NCBI RefSeq assembly: GCF_002116695.1
Contig: NZ_CP020477.1
Coordinates: 1,743,501-1,807,500, forward strand
Direction of reading: 5' to 3'
DNA length: 64,000 nt
Source: Acidianus manzaensis
GTDB lineage: Archaea; Thermoproteota; Thermoprotei_A; Sulfolobales; Sulfolobaceae
Shown: in pieces, positions 1-10,236 of the stretch
Layout of the letters: the number at the start of each line of letters is the position of its first letter
Numbering within the stretch: the first letter of the stretch is position 1
Notes under the pieces: model-generated
Databases searched by the model: none
What the model was told of the DNA's origin: nothing
Seen by the model: only the letters and a program-made list of their open reading frames with translations
Made by a program: the position numbers and the translations under genes

Positions 1-500
1 CCCAAAGTCCATATTTCAACGAAGAGATATATATTGTGGTAGAGAACAGCGATTATTGCTATCCCCCATCTTATGACTAGAAAGGAGTTTCCAGTAATCG
101 CAGATTCTGTAAACATATCCATTCCTATCATTATTGCTACCATTACGCTATTAAGGAGGTAAAGGAGGAGATAAGGTATTGCTAACTTAACATAATCTGG
201 AAAGAAAAGAAGGATAAGGAAAATCGGTAAAACTAGAAAAGGGAGCGAAAGGAATTTTCCTACTACCTCTTTAGTTATCTCTTTTCTAGCATAGAGATAA
301 GATATTTCCCTAGTTATTATTTGGCCTGGAATAAAGTAAAAGAAAGCCGACGTAACTACCTCAAGTAATTGAAGTATTGCAACTTTTCCAAAGAATGCTG
401 GATTAGAAATTTTCGCTGTAATAATGAAGAATATTAAAGCAATTATTACATTAGTAGTAGTAACGCTAAGACTCTTCAATGCATTCTTAATAGGATTCAT
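1..500 (-). CDS. Oligosaccharide flippase, 5' part only (runs off left edge)
   Basis: This is the first ~166 codons of a polytopic MATE/MVF-type flippase (Wzx-like), starting at ATG 500 and cut by the window edge. It is an inverted, apparently identical copy of the start of the flippase at 6734-8143; base p here pairs with base 7234-p. The identity extends through the promoter to base 538 and then stops. Such proteins move lipid-linked oligosaccharides across the membrane. Whether this copy is complete cannot be seen. Confidence 0.85.
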   Translation of the reverse strand, partial: MNPIKNALKSLSVTTTNVIIALIFFIITAKISNPAFFGKVAILQLLEVVTSAFFYFIPGQIITREISYLYARKEITKEVVGKFLSLPFLVLPIFLILLFFPDYVKLAIPYLLLYLLNSVMVAIMIGMDMFTESAITGNSFLVIRWGIAIIAVLYHNIYLFVEIWTL

Positions 501-538
501 TCAGTTTTAGCTCTTTGAAAGAAAAATATTAAAGCTTT
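1..538. repeat. Inverted repeat, left arm (pairs with 6696-7233)
   Basis: Reverse complement of 6696-7233, covering the flippase start and about 38 bases of its upstream region. I found no mismatch on reading through it. The repeat continues beyond the left edge of the window, so its full length is unknown. Both arms carry the same TATA-like upstream sequence. Confidence 0.9.
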
Positions 539-558
539 CCCTTAGATTGCTTGAGAAT

Positions 559-721
559 GGGCCATTCAGGTCTTCTTTGCGAATTGTATTTTCTAAATGA
601 TACTGTTGTAAAAATGTTAACATTGGTGATCGTCTATCTTTGTTAGTTAGTCATCTTCATTTAGTTAATTTCTAGTTATCTTCGAAATAAAGTGAATTCG
701 CAAAGGACACTTGAATCGCCC
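559..721. mobile_element. MITE of 163 bp with terminal inverted repeats and 9-bp target duplication
   Basis: The ends form imperfect inverted repeats of about 28 bases (23 matching), both of the pattern GGGC-ATTCA-...-CTTTGCGAATT. The 9 bases CTTGAGAAT occur immediately outside on both sides (550-558 and 722-730), as expected for a target site duplication. There is no coding capacity. Related single ends occur at 9185-9208 and 45618-45642, so the parent IS family has been active here. The parent element is not in the window. Confidence 0.65.
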
Positions 722-743
722 CTTGAGAATATTGTATTGACAA

Positions 744-790
744 GGAGTGTTCTCATGCAGTCATCTTATTCGATATCATATAGTAAAATT
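744..790. mobile_element. Solo end of the IS1-like element
   Basis: Bases 744-775 match the 32-bp terminal repeat of the degraded IS at 3811-4803. The similarity continues for about 12 more bases into the subterminal sequence seen at 10440-10494. Only this end remains. Confidence 0.6.
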
Positions 791-885
791 AAATTAGGTT
801 AGAAATTTTCACAATTAATCGTTTCGATCGAGATGCAGCCAATGAATTAAAACGTGAAAACAGCCTCTGAAAAAGCTTATGTGTG

Positions 886-1276
886 AGGGCGTTCAGTAAT
901 AAATCTTTTGGTCCAATTTTGAGCATAGTATCAGCTACTATTGCCACGCGGATCTCTTTCAATCCACGTGATAGGGGAGGGTCACTTCACCTCACATTAT
1001 TATACCAAACACTCCACACTATCCTAGCTAAGGCAGTGTACAACTTCTTACCCTTCAGTTTGTCCTTGTGGGTTTCGTAGAACTTAAAGGAGAGTTGGGT
1101 TACGCGAATATTGAGTCTCGGCAAGGAAATAAAACAAGCTACGCAAATACTTGTTACCCCTCTTGGAGATACCCTTTCTAACCTCAATCCTACCACTCCT
1201 CTCAACTATCGGGTCTAAACCGCAATAAGCAACGAAGGATTCAGGTCTTGGGAAACGCTTAATACCACCCACAACA
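886..1276 (-). mobile_element. IS110-family fragment (3' end of transposase plus right end)
   Basis: Near-copy of 37906-38310, the right end and C-terminal transposase part of the intact IS110 element. The reading frame covers the C-terminal domain (motifs RFPRPESFVAYCGLDP and RKGISKRGNKYLRS) but shifts frame near 1090 and lacks the N-terminal DEDD domain. The right-end hairpin (943-969) has decayed compared with the perfect stem at 37958-37986. The fragment stops at 1276, where a separate inverted-repeat element begins, so that element may have inserted here. Confidence 0.8.
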
Positions 1277-1951
1277 GTTGTGTTTCACCAATTTTACTAG
1301 AAATGATGTAATTTCTATGTTAGGGGAAAATATCAGGTGATAGTTGAAAAAATCGGCCTATTTCAACAACATTATCAAAAAGTTTTTAGATTAAACGAAA
1401 AGAAGGTTAAAAAAGGAGTTTGTATATAGTGCGTAATATCATTTGTTTAGTATTATCAAGGGGAGAGGGGAGGTCTAGGAAAGTGACCAGGGAAGGGTTA
1501 AAGCGAGGGACTTCGTGATTCCGTTATGTAAATCATAACACATGCATCTAAAAAGGAGTTGAGTTCCTCGCTAACTTCTTAAACTTCCTCGGCGTACAGA
1601 GGACGTTATGCACGCCGTTCTAACTGCGTGATAAAAATTCATATAGCATTTATCGGAAAATCCTGGCAGTTCAAGAGGCCCATAAAAACTTTTTAAAATT
1701 AGAACCTTTAATTTTTGTATGACCAAAGAATTGACGAGGGAGGAGTACTATAAGGCATTGGAAAAGGCAGTTAACGAGGTCATACTAATTCATATTTCGT
1801 TTCTTTAATCTAAATCTACACGCTATGTTTATTGCAAATTTCATTAACATGTTATGTTTCATAATAATTTTATTGTTTTTCTCTATATCAATCTCTTTTT
1901 GAAAGGACTTATATTATATCTTTCAAGTGAGATAATTTGGTGAAACACCAC
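1277..1951. mobile_element. Degraded 675-bp element bounded by inverted repeats
   Basis: 1277-1296 and 1932-1951 are imperfect inverted repeats of 20 bases (core GTGTTTCACCAA). Inside, a start at 1720 reads MTKELTREEYYKALEKAVNE and then ends, resembling the first residues of a transposase. I saw no target duplication and cannot name the IS family. It abuts the truncated IS110 fragment. Confidence 0.45.
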
Positions 1952-2465
1952 TGCGTTCATCTTGTCAAGAGTTCTAAGGGTCAAGATAATATTAATCTAG
2001 TGTTATATTGAAAGATATAATTGTATTTAATTTTTCAGTTTCTATAATATTATATTTCTTTCTTACTATTTTTATTCAATTATTTATACTTGAGACGCTC
2101 TCTTGAGGAATCTACACCTCGTATAACCCCACCTCTTCAAGCTCTTTCTCCTCTGATACTTTGGGTTGATCTTCTCAGTCCCCTCTTTATTTAATAGCTC
2201 CAGTTCCTAGGGAGGTTGGTGAAGATCGTTGAATTATTTAACTCTTCATAATATTACTTCCACCTAAACCCATATTGACATTACTCAAAAGTGTAAGATC
2301 AGTTATGTTTATATAACTTTATAGAAATAAAACAATCTCATAATAGAAATCTGAATTGCCAGAAAAATTTTCCTTGATTATAAAATGTTGAGCTAAGAAT
2401 TTATTACTAATGCTACACTAATGGATATACTAAATATTTATAATCTCAACTAGTATATTGAAGTT
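1952..2465. other. Intergenic, no intact gene
   Basis: Very AT-rich, with short scraps of decayed reading frame around 2100-2260 on the minus strand that I cannot assign. A TATA-like box (TATTTATAAT near 2434) lies about 27 bases before the glycosyltransferase start at 2466 and is its likely promoter. Confidence 0.5.
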
Positions 2466-3635
2466 ATGAAGATCTCATTCGTTTTGATTTCCACTGGTTT
2501 AACTGGTGGCGTGAGATATATATTCGAAGTAGCAAATGGATTAAAGAATAAAGGGCATGACGTTAAAATTTTATCGTTAGCTGGAGATCATAGTTGGTTT
2601 AAAGGGTTAAAAGTAGAAGTAATTTATAAAGAACCAAAGTTTAATAAAATTAATAATATTCTTTATAAATTATTTCAATTATATGCATATCTGAGATATG
2701 ATAGTAATATAAAAATCAAACCATACGACTTTCTTTTATCCTCCGCTTTACGTCTTGGTATAAAATCTGATGTTATATATGAGCTCGCAGAGTTTATTCA
2801 AAATTTTAGTAGCGATGTAATGGTTGCTACTTATTATTTAACAGCTTTTTCAGTCTTACTTTCAAATAATTATTCAAAACCATTTTATTTAATGCAAGAT
2901 TTCCCTGAATTAGTAGAATCCAATGAAGGCACGATCGAACTTAAAAGGTTTCTATTATCACTGAAATTACCTTTCTCTTTTGTTGCAGTCTCTAATTATT
3001 TGAGACAACTCATTCTTGATAACAATCCTTCAGCCAAAGTTGTAGTAGCTCACCCTGGAGTTGATTTAAATATTTTTAGACCTAGAAAGAAACATTATGA
3101 AAACGACAAGAAAAAGAAAGTTATGATAATACTACGAGGAGATAAATATAAGGGAGACGAAATTACAATAAAAACTTTAAATGATATTAATAAAAAAATT
3201 CCTGTTCATGCAATAATAGTAGGAAGAAAGAAATTGATAAATAGTTATTTAAAAACTATTGGAATAAACTTTAAATTTTCTTCTTTCTTCAATGTAGATG
3301 ATGAAACTTTAGCTAAACTTTATTCTACATCAGATGCATTTCTTTATACATCGTATGCTGAAGGTTTTGGATTACCTCCATTAGAAGCTATGGCTTGTGG
3401 TACTCCTGTAGTAATGACTGATAATAAAGGTTCTAGAGATTATGCAATAAATGGCTATAACGCTCTAATAGCTGATGCGGGCGATACAAAAACTTTAGTA
3501 GACTATTTAGCCAAGGTTTTACAAGATGATAAATTAAGAGAAAAACTTATTGAAAATGGACTAGAAACTGCCAAAAAATTTACATGGAGTTCTACAGTAG
3601 ATAGATTCGAAAAAGTGTTAAGGGAAGATTTTTAA
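2466..3635 (+). CDS. GT4-family glycosyltransferase
   Basis: A 389-residue GT-B fold retaining glycosyltransferase, full length for family GT4. The N-terminal half opens with a Rossmann strand and a glycine-rich TGLTGGVRYIFEVA segment that binds the acceptor side. The C-terminal half carries the nucleotide-sugar site: EGFGLPPLEAMACGTPV near residue 300 holds the family's E-x7-E pair, followed by D-N-KGSRDY. It should add a sugar from an NDP-sugar to a lipid-linked or surface glycan in the cytoplasm. Neither donor nor acceptor can be predicted. It is the only intact gene between the inverted flippase repeats. Confidence 0.85.
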   Translation: MKISFVLISTGLTGGVRYIFEVANGLKNKGHDVKILSLAGDHSWFKGLKVEVIYKEPKFNKINNILYKLFQLYAYLRYDSNIKIKPYDFLLSSALRLGIKSDVIYELAEFIQNFSSDVMVATYYLTAFSVLLSNNYSKPFYLMQDFPELVESNEGTIELKRFLLSLKLPFSFVAVSNYLRQLILDNNPSAKVVVAHPGVDLNIFRPRKKHYENDKKKKVMIILRGDKYKGDEITIKTLNDINKKIPVHAIIVGRKKLINSYLKTIGINFKFSSFFNVDDETLAKLYSTSDAFLYTSYAEGFGLPPLEAMACGTPVVMTDNKGSRDYAINGYNALIADAGDTKTLVDYLAKVLQDDKLREKLIENGLETAKKFTWSSTVDRFEKVLREDF

Positions 3636-3647
3636 CGTTCTCGATAG

Positions 3648-3798
3648 AAAGAGGCCAGAAAGACACTACAATACTTCAATGCGATTAGACTACAGTTCAT
3701 TTTCACGAGTGTTTTATATCTTATTGATAAATAACTATATGGAATAGTATTAGATTACTATCTTATTGTTTTTCGTGCTGTATCATTCTGGTCTCTTT
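3648..3798. repeat. Possible 151-bp inverted-repeat (MITE-like) element
   Basis: 3648-3666 and the complement of 3780-3798 match imperfectly (AAAGAG-CCAGAA-GA-AC). The segment is non-coding and lies directly beside the IS at 3811. It could be a MITE or chance pairing in AT-rich DNA. Confidence 0.3.
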
Positions 3799-3810
3799 TA
3801 AGTATTATGG

Positions 3811-4803
3811 GGAGTGTTCTCATGCAGTCATCTTATTCGATAAGTGCATGTAAAATTATATCAGATGATCTCTAATATACTGTACTCCGCTCAAATAGGT
3901 TCAAGGGAGTTTCCTTATCTGAGAAAACTTGCGGGTACATGACGTTCAACAAGGTCAGTCCATCATGCCTCTGCTCCTGTTAACGTTCGTCCCCCTGGCT
4001 AGCCGAGCTAAGTACCTACAGAACGAGTTGTAACTCTCCACGCAGTGCCTACGACGCAGTCGAGGTCTTGATAAATTGAGTAGTCGGTGTAGTCGCACTT
4101 GGGAAGAGAACTCCGGAGGAAGGTGTTATAGTCATATCACTGGTGACGAAGGGATTCCGTCGATCAAAGCATTCCAGAGGTTCTGTCGTTTTGGACAGCG
4201 TCTCACGTGTAAGTCCAACTCCCGTCTATGACCGCGAACTTCGCCTTCAATTGTGCAGGATCAACAGGTTAACATAAGCCTTCAAGGTCCTTTTCACAAA
4301 GCTGTAAATCGTGGTCAAGGTCCTTTCCTCAAGCTCATCCTGTTGGTGTACTCCTTCAAGATCCTCTCCTTCTGCTCATCCTGTGACTAGCGTCGTAAAA
4401 GACCCTACCGCAGACCTTACATCTGTACTTGCTCTTCCCTCTCGAAGAACCTTACTAAGCTGTCCGAGTTGCACCGGCCTCTTTACCCCGAGTTTCCTGG
4501 TGTAGTAATACAACGTGGAGTGTATCCCGAGCTTCGTGACTGTACTCTCATCACGTAAGCTGTAATGGCGATTTCCTCCAGACTATGCTTTCTGGGCTTA
4601 AGGTTTAAATTTCTTAGGTTGTGCATGAGGTTCATGGCACCTATCTAAAGAACCTCGAACTCCTCGCACATAAGTCTTTTCAATCCCACACGTCCTCAAG
4701 TCCACTCGTTGTAACGACTATAAAAATCCTTGAAGAGATTTCTGCCCTACCCTAATATTTTTACAGATATCTATCGAATAAGACGACTGTATGAGAACAC
4801 TCC
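3811..4803 (-). mobile_element. Degraded IS1-family-like insertion sequence
   Basis: 993 bp bounded by 32-bp inverted repeats (3811-3842 and 4772-4803, three mismatches; outer bases GGAGTGTTCTCATG). The minus strand carries a transposase broken by several frameshifts. An N-terminal part contains a zinc-finger-like CKVCGRVFYDA, and a late segment reads HCVESYNSFCRYLARLARG. That order, zinc finger then a basic C-terminal segment with H and E, recalls IS1-family transposases. The match is by eye only. Copies of its ends lie at 744 and 10463. Confidence 0.6.
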
Positions 4804-4956
4804 TAGCAGAGCTATGCTGTGTTTTCCAGCAGTAATTAATATAAGGTGTTATAATAAAGAAGTGGACTCAACTTAATTATGGAAGAGGAGGAAAAGGATA
4901 AGAGCATTGTACACTAAATGTTTGACCACAAATAGCTAGCCTCTTATATGTCCATT

Positions 4957-6010
4957 TTATTCTTTTTCTGATAAACGCTTAAATTTCCTCTTTAGGTAAA
5001 ATTCTGCTCCTCTCCTTTTGCCAGGAGCTAATGGCAAACTTATCAGAGCTAAGCGAAACATAAATTCAGATAATGAAATTTCCTTCTTGATAAGGTATCG
5101 AATACACTTAACGACTAATGAGAGATATGAGGGAATTTTTGCCTCATAGGTACAATTAAAATATCCACGTAATAAATATAGGTAAGTCTCTTTATTTAGA
5201 ATTTCAACTTCCACTGGAGCTTTGCAGCTGTCACAATTATTCACAAGTTGTAACATTTTTCTCAAATCCTCTAGATTCCTATTATCTCCGCATGCTATTT
5301 TATGCTCATTTTCAAGAAATTCGCTATAATTACTAAATTTTCCGTAGCTACTAGATCCAGATCCCACTCTGTAATATGTTAATTTATCTGGAATATGCAA
5401 TACATTGCCTTCTAATAATGAAGCAAATAATAAGGCAGAATCTAGAGCAAGATCAGTATTACTTATAAAAAATTTGTATTTATCTAGAATATACTTTCTA
5501 ATACTAATTGAAGAATTATTAAAAAGAATTCCTGGATAATGCCTATATACGATTGAGATATTCCTTGAATTTATAATTAGCCGTTCATGAGGCTGACTTT
5601 GATCCAGCGTTTTAGTAAAAAAAGTTTTCTATCCTAATTCCATGATCGTCTATGTATTCTTGATGATTGTGAACCATTACTATATTGTCGTTTTTCTCAA
5701 AAATACTTCTTATATATTCAATTTTGTTATTTTTAAACATATCATCGTCGTCAAGAAAAACACTACATCAACATCATCCAAATTATCTAATGCAGCAGAA
5801 ATCTTTTTACCATATTGAGGGTAATTAGCTTCAATTACAGTAAGGTTTGGTATTTCCTTAATTGAGAACATATTTCTTTTTAACATATTCACATTACCTG
5901 CTACTACAATTACCTGATCGGGTAATATTGTCTGCGATAGTATTGAGTTTAACGCCTGAGCAATATAATTATAGCGCTTATAAACTGCCAATATTTACAG
6001 CAGATTTCAT
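4957..6010 (-). pseudogene. GT2-family glycosyltransferase, broken by frameshifts
   Basis: Reading from ATG 6010: MKSAVNI, then a one-base shift into AVYKRYNYIAQALNSILSQT, the typical GT2 N-terminus. IVVAG follows, then a frameshift just before the DxD-type motif (FLDDDDMFKNN in the shifted frame, near 5740). After further stops, a 147-codon C-terminal piece is open from 5400 to 4957. At least three lesions are visible, so the product is not made intact. The parent gene would have encoded a 330-350 residue inverting transferase of the glycan locus. Confidence 0.75.
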
Positions 6011-6733
6011 AGTTCAAGATATTGGAAGTTAGTTTAAAAATTTACCAATATGAATATAAATGTAGGAAAGTGGAAGAGACATGATGCTCATTTGAAACAC
6101 TTTAGAATACCTAGAGGAATACTTTAAGTGAAAGAAGACAGAGTCACTTATCTCCTCTATCAAGAGAAGAAGTGCTGCATGATAAATAATGCCGGAAGGA
6201 GAGATTACAATAGATTTTAAATTCATTTTACAAAAATAATTATATAGAATAATTCTTTTTAATTTATAAAATTTCGTAATTAGAATGAAAGTTAATAGAT
6301 AGAATTGTATTATATTAAGAAGAAAAAGACTTTATAATATACAATAGTATTTTTATGTGTTCTTCACTTCTTTTAACAGCATCATATGACCTTAATAGAG
6401 CCTGATAGTCTCTATATAAGTTCAAAGAAGATATAATACTAATTAACCATTAACATTACTACTTCACAATGTGTTTTGGCGAGCTCTTCAATTTTCTTAA
6501 ATATTATTGTATAAATTTCACTAAATTCTAGACTAAGCGATAAATTTAAATTATTCATTATTAGTTTATACTCATATAGTATAAAGGTCAACATTTCTAA
6601 AGTCACTTAAAGACCTTTCTATATGATATGGAGAAAGCCTTGTTCTTTTATGAAAATATAGATAAATTGTGAAGCAATACACAAAGTAAACCCTAAAAGC
6701 TTTAATATTTTTCTTTCAAAGAGCTAAAACTGA
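6011..6733. other. Intergenic with possible glycosyltransferase remnants
   Basis: The minus strand is open for 65 codons at 6029-6226 with no recognisable domain. At 6340-6440 it reads YRDYQALLRSYDAVKRSEEH, weakly like the tail of the GT2 at 21300. These may be pieces of a decayed transferase. The last 38 bases before 6734 belong to the inverted repeat shared with base 538. No intact gene is present. Confidence 0.4.
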
Positions 6734-7233
6734 ATGAATCCTATTAAGAATGCATTGAAGAGTCTTAGCGTTACTACTACTAATGTAATAATTGCTTTAA
6801 TATTCTTCATTATTACAGCGAAAATTTCTAATCCAGCATTCTTTGGAAAAGTTGCAATACTTCAATTACTTGAGGTAGTTACGTCGGCTTTCTTTTACTT
6901 TATTCCAGGCCAAATAATAACTAGGGAAATATCTTATCTCTATGCTAGAAAAGAGATAACTAAAGAGGTAGTAGGAAAATTCCTTTCGCTCCCTTTTCTA
7001 GTTTTACCGATTTTCCTTATCCTTCTTTTCTTTCCAGATTATGTTAAGTTAGCAATACCTTATCTCCTCCTTTACCTCCTTAATAGCGTAATGGTAGCAA
7101 TAATGATAGGAATGGATATGTTTACAGAATCTGCGATTACTGGAAACTCCTTTCTAGTCATAAGATGGGGGATAGCAATAATCGCTGTTCTCTACCACAA
7201 TATATATCTCTTCGTTGAAATATGGACTTTGGG
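6696..7233. repeat. Inverted repeat, right arm (pairs with 1-538)
   Basis: Second arm of the inverted repeat, holding the promoter region and first 166 codons of the intact flippase. Outside 6696 the two arms diverge at once. At the 7233 side the limit is set only by the window edge. Confidence 0.9.
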
Positions 7234-8143
7234 AGGAATACTCTCAGTATCTATGAATTACACATTTATTAGTAAAAAGGTTGGATTAGTGCTACCTACG
7301 CCAGACTTTGCCTTTCTCTTTAGGCATTTTAGGGAAGGTTTACCTGTTTATTTATCTTCTTCAGCTAGTTTTCTTTCTTCCCAAGGGGATAGAGTGACTA
7401 CTGCATATTTATTAGGTTCTTATTATCTGGGAATTTACCAGTTTTCAGCTTTAGTTGCCGGAGTTCCGTCAATGATTTTAGGAGCTTTAAATAATGTTCT
7501 ATTACCTACCGCATCATTTTATAAGGCTTTAGGTAAGGATGAAAAGAAGATGTCATCTCTTTCTTTTAGACTCCTCTCACTTTTGACTTTTCTAGTAGTA
7601 ATAATTTCTATTCCGATAGGTGAGATAGTAATTATTCACTTCTTTCCTAATTATAAAGAGGGATTAGATGTCTTCGTTTTACTCTTAATTTCGTCCACTC
7701 TTCCGTTCCCTATAGGCTCTCTTATGTATTTTATTATAGCGTTCAAGAGAAATTTAAGGCCTTTTCTTATCCTTTCAACCTTGAACGGAAGTTTAGTCTT
7801 ACTCACTTCCTATTTATTAATTCCGAGGATAGGAATAATGGGCGGTGCTATATCTCAAGTTATAGTAGCTACAATTTCTTCTCTCTTTATCATATTCTAC
7901 TCTATAAGAACGTCGGTGTTCTCAACTGGAAGAAAAGAAATAGTTTTACTTTCCCTTTTACCCATAGTAGGAATTTATGAGGCTATGGATCCACCGTTTC
8001 TAGATTTTCTTCTTATTCTTCTTATCCTTTTAGTGTTTAAAATGTTTAGAATAATCACTAAAGAAGACGTTAAAATAATTGAAGATTTCTTACCGCGTGG
8101 TTTGAAGTTCGTGTCAAAAATTTTAAGCAAGTTGTTAACGTAA
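6734..8143 (+). CDS. Polysaccharide/oligosaccharide flippase (Wzx-like, MVF superfamily)
   Basis: 469 residues, almost entirely hydrophobic, with about 12-14 predicted membrane spans and short charged loops. This is the usual size and layout of the MATE/MVF polysaccharide transporters. GDRVTTAYLLGSYYLGIYQFSALVAG near residue 220 resembles the conserved mid-protein segment of the family (name in databases: polysaccharide biosynthesis protein). It would flip lipid-linked sugar chains made by the neighbouring glycosyltransferases. An identical 5' end lies inverted at 1-500. A TATA-like AATATTT sits about 28 bases upstream. Confidence 0.85.
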   Translation: MNPIKNALKSLSVTTTNVIIALIFFIITAKISNPAFFGKVAILQLLEVVTSAFFYFIPGQIITREISYLYARKEITKEVVGKFLSLPFLVLPIFLILLFFPDYVKLAIPYLLLYLLNSVMVAIMIGMDMFTESAITGNSFLVIRWGIAIIAVLYHNIYLFVEIWTLGGILSVSMNYTFISKKVGLVLPTPDFAFLFRHFREGLPVYLSSSASFLSSQGDRVTTAYLLGSYYLGIYQFSALVAGVPSMILGALNNVLLPTASFYKALGKDEKKMSSLSFRLLSLLTFLVVIISIPIGEIVIIHFFPNYKEGLDVFVLLLISSTLPFPIGSLMYFIIAFKRNLRPFLILSTLNGSLVLLTSYLLIPRIGIMGGAISQVIVATISSLFIIFYSIRTSVFSTGRKEIVLLSLLPIVGIYEAMDPPFLDFLLILLILLVFKMFRIITKEDVKIIEDFLPRGLKFVSKILSKLLT

Positions 8144-9234
8144 TTTAGTTTCTTCATCTATTTCTGACTTTATACTTAGTAGTTGTTTAGACGAGAATGA
8201 TACATTTCCAAAATTACTAAGTAAGTTAGGAGGAGATATTGCCCTTTAAGATATTAGAAAGCATCACTTTACACGTTAAAAATGAGCTAGGTAATGGAAG
8301 TAAACAGATATACTTTGGATTTAGCAAGTAAGTTTTCTTTTTCCATTTGCTAATAAAAAGACTGATCATTATTCAACACAATCACTTGATGTAAAGTACA
8401 TTATTCCTTCCAAGGTTCATCTTCAGTAAAGAACTTATCCTTTATTAAATCCTCCCACTATCTATTATTCAAATACTACTCCACAGTCTTTCTCAACCCC
8501 TCCTTCAACGGTGTAACCTCATACTTAAGTTTCGTGGTCATGCAATATCTTCTATCATGCCCAGGCCTATCGCCAACGAACTTAACTTTAACTTCCTTCC
8601 CCATTATCTCACCCATCATCTTCACCAAGTCAAGAACGTTATACTTTTGCCCTCCAGGAATATTGTATACTCCTCCCCTCACTTCTTTCCATAATATCAT
8701 ATCATATATTATTCTAACAGTATCCTCTTAGAATAATAAACGTTAACATTTGTAACACATAAACTAAGTGACCTTAATGATCTTGTACTCGCTCTGACAA
8801 ATTCAAAGATAGCTTTAGGGGGCTGATAAGGATGCTTTTAGAAGACATTGATATGAAGGAATATACTGAGTTCTTACAAGCAGTACTGCAGGTATTAGGA
8901 CTTTCTCGTTAAAGGTTACAGGCCTGGTGTTTAGGAGTGATAGGTATGAGGAATAATTTATATTACTTCTATAATATTAGTTTTTCTCGGAAGATGGTGA
9001 ACTCCGAATAATCTTAACAGATTGTTACTCATCCTCTGCTTTCTAGGCGATTTATCTGATCTAGAGGATTTTATATCTAACTATATTGAATCATACTAAA
9101 ATGAAGAAAATCATAATTCACAATAAATCCTTGAATAGCCTCTTAGTATATATTCAATTCTCACTATACTTATACAAATAGAAATCGCAAAGGAAATCTG
9201 AATAGCCCATGTAGAGATTATAATATTTTTCTCT
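8144..9234. other. Gene-poor stretch with remnants
   Basis: Apart from the rmlB scrap (8476-8727) there is no intact gene. Around 8230-8330 the plus strand shows a broken frame (KNELGNGSKQIYFGFSK). Around 8830-9000 there is another broken frame that I cannot assign. 9185-9208 is a single copy of the MITE terminal repeat seen at 559. Confidence 0.45.
8476..8727 (-). pseudogene. rmlB: dTDP-glucose 4,6-dehydratase, C-terminal remnant
   Basis: About 83 codons remain of an RmlB/RfbB-type NAD-dependent sugar dehydratase. They match the end of the family: VEDTVRIIYDMIL, GGVYNIPGG, KVKFVGDRPGHDRRY and a final KEGLRKTVE. The Rossmann fold and catalytic YxxxK are missing, and a stop lies just upstream. 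The enzyme makes the dTDP-4-keto-6-deoxyglucose precursor of rhamnose and related sugars, so a nucleotide-sugar gene was once in this locus. Confidence 0.8.
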
Positions 9235-10068
9235 TTAGCTTTCACTTTTTTCAGCGATTATGTTTTTTGTTCCTTCTTCTATAGTTACTATCTCAAAATT
9301 ATTTTGCTTAAGTATATCTAAAACTTTTTGTTCGGTATTATTTCTAACCTCTATAATTATCCTTTTTGCTTTCTTTAGAGTTTCTTTAGCACCTCTCAAT
9401 ACGTTAACCTCTGCACCTTCAACATCAATCTTCAATAGGTTTACTGAAACTCCAGAAAGCAAGTTATCAAGGGTTGTTGACTCAACTTCTACATACTTAG
9501 AATATGTATACCCTTCCATGAATGACGGAAGAATACTTGAAACTTCATGAGCTTTCCCTAAGTAAAGCTTTACCTTCCCTTCAGAGTCGCTCACAGCCTT
9601 GTTTATTACTGTTACATTTTTAAAATCATTTAACGTTATGTTGTAGTTTAGTATTGGAATAATCTCAGGATTTGCCTCAATAGCAAAAACCCTTTCAGCA
9701 TATTTAGCTGCAATTAAAGAATATATGCCTACATTTGCACCAACGTCAACTACAACTCCCCCGTCTTTAACGAACTCTAGAAAATATTTGAAACTAACTG
9801 GCTCACTAGTAGAGATAAAAAGACTATATAATGGTGGCCAAAAGCAAGGTTCTAATGAAAGTTTAACTCCGTAAACCTTAAAGTTTATGTTTTTTTCACA
9901 AAGATCCTTAGCTAAGTCAAATAAGTAGCCTTGTTTTTTATTCCCATTTTTAAGGTAATCTATTCCAAGTTTTGCTAGCAGTGTATAATAAGTTAATATA
10001 TTAGTAGATCTAAATCCTAATGTTAATAGCCTCATAAGAATTTTATTTAATTTATCCATCTTTTTCAT
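9235..10068 (-). CDS. FkbM-family SAM-dependent methyltransferase
   Basis: 277 residues. The SAM-binding Rossmann fold begins with VVDVGANVGIYSL near residue 105, then FAIEANPE (acidic residue for ribose) and a later LLKIDVEGAEVNVLRGA that is diagnostic of the FkbM family. Members O-methylate sugar hydroxyls in glycans or glycosylated metabolites. In this locus a cell-surface sugar is the likely substrate, which is inference. TTATATAT about 20 bases before the ATG is a probable TATA box. It is one of three FkbM genes here (also 13320 and 26041), which are only distantly alike. Confidence 0.88.
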   Translation of the reverse strand: MKKMDKLNKILMRLLTLGFRSTNILTYYTLLAKLGIDYLKNGNKKQGYLFDLAKDLCEKNINFKVYGVKLSLEPCFWPPLYSLFISTSEPVSFKYFLEFVKDGGVVVDVGANVGIYSLIAAKYAERVFAIEANPEIIPILNYNITLNDFKNVTVINKAVSDSEGKVKLYLGKAHEVSSILPSFMEGYTYSKYVEVESTTLDNLLSGVSVNLLKIDVEGAEVNVLRGAKETLKKAKRIIIEVRNNTEQKVLDILKQNNFEIVTIEEGTKNIIAEKSES

Positions 10069-10236
10069 TGTCTCTTACTAAATATATAAACATTATATTC
10101 ACATCGGATACATAACGACGTCAGTATGGGAATCTCATTCTTAGCGTAAAAAACGAAATGAACAAAATACAGAAAATATTAAGAGAAGACTAATTTCTGG
10201 AGAAAAATTTGCATAAGCTAGGGCGAACCTAGACAT

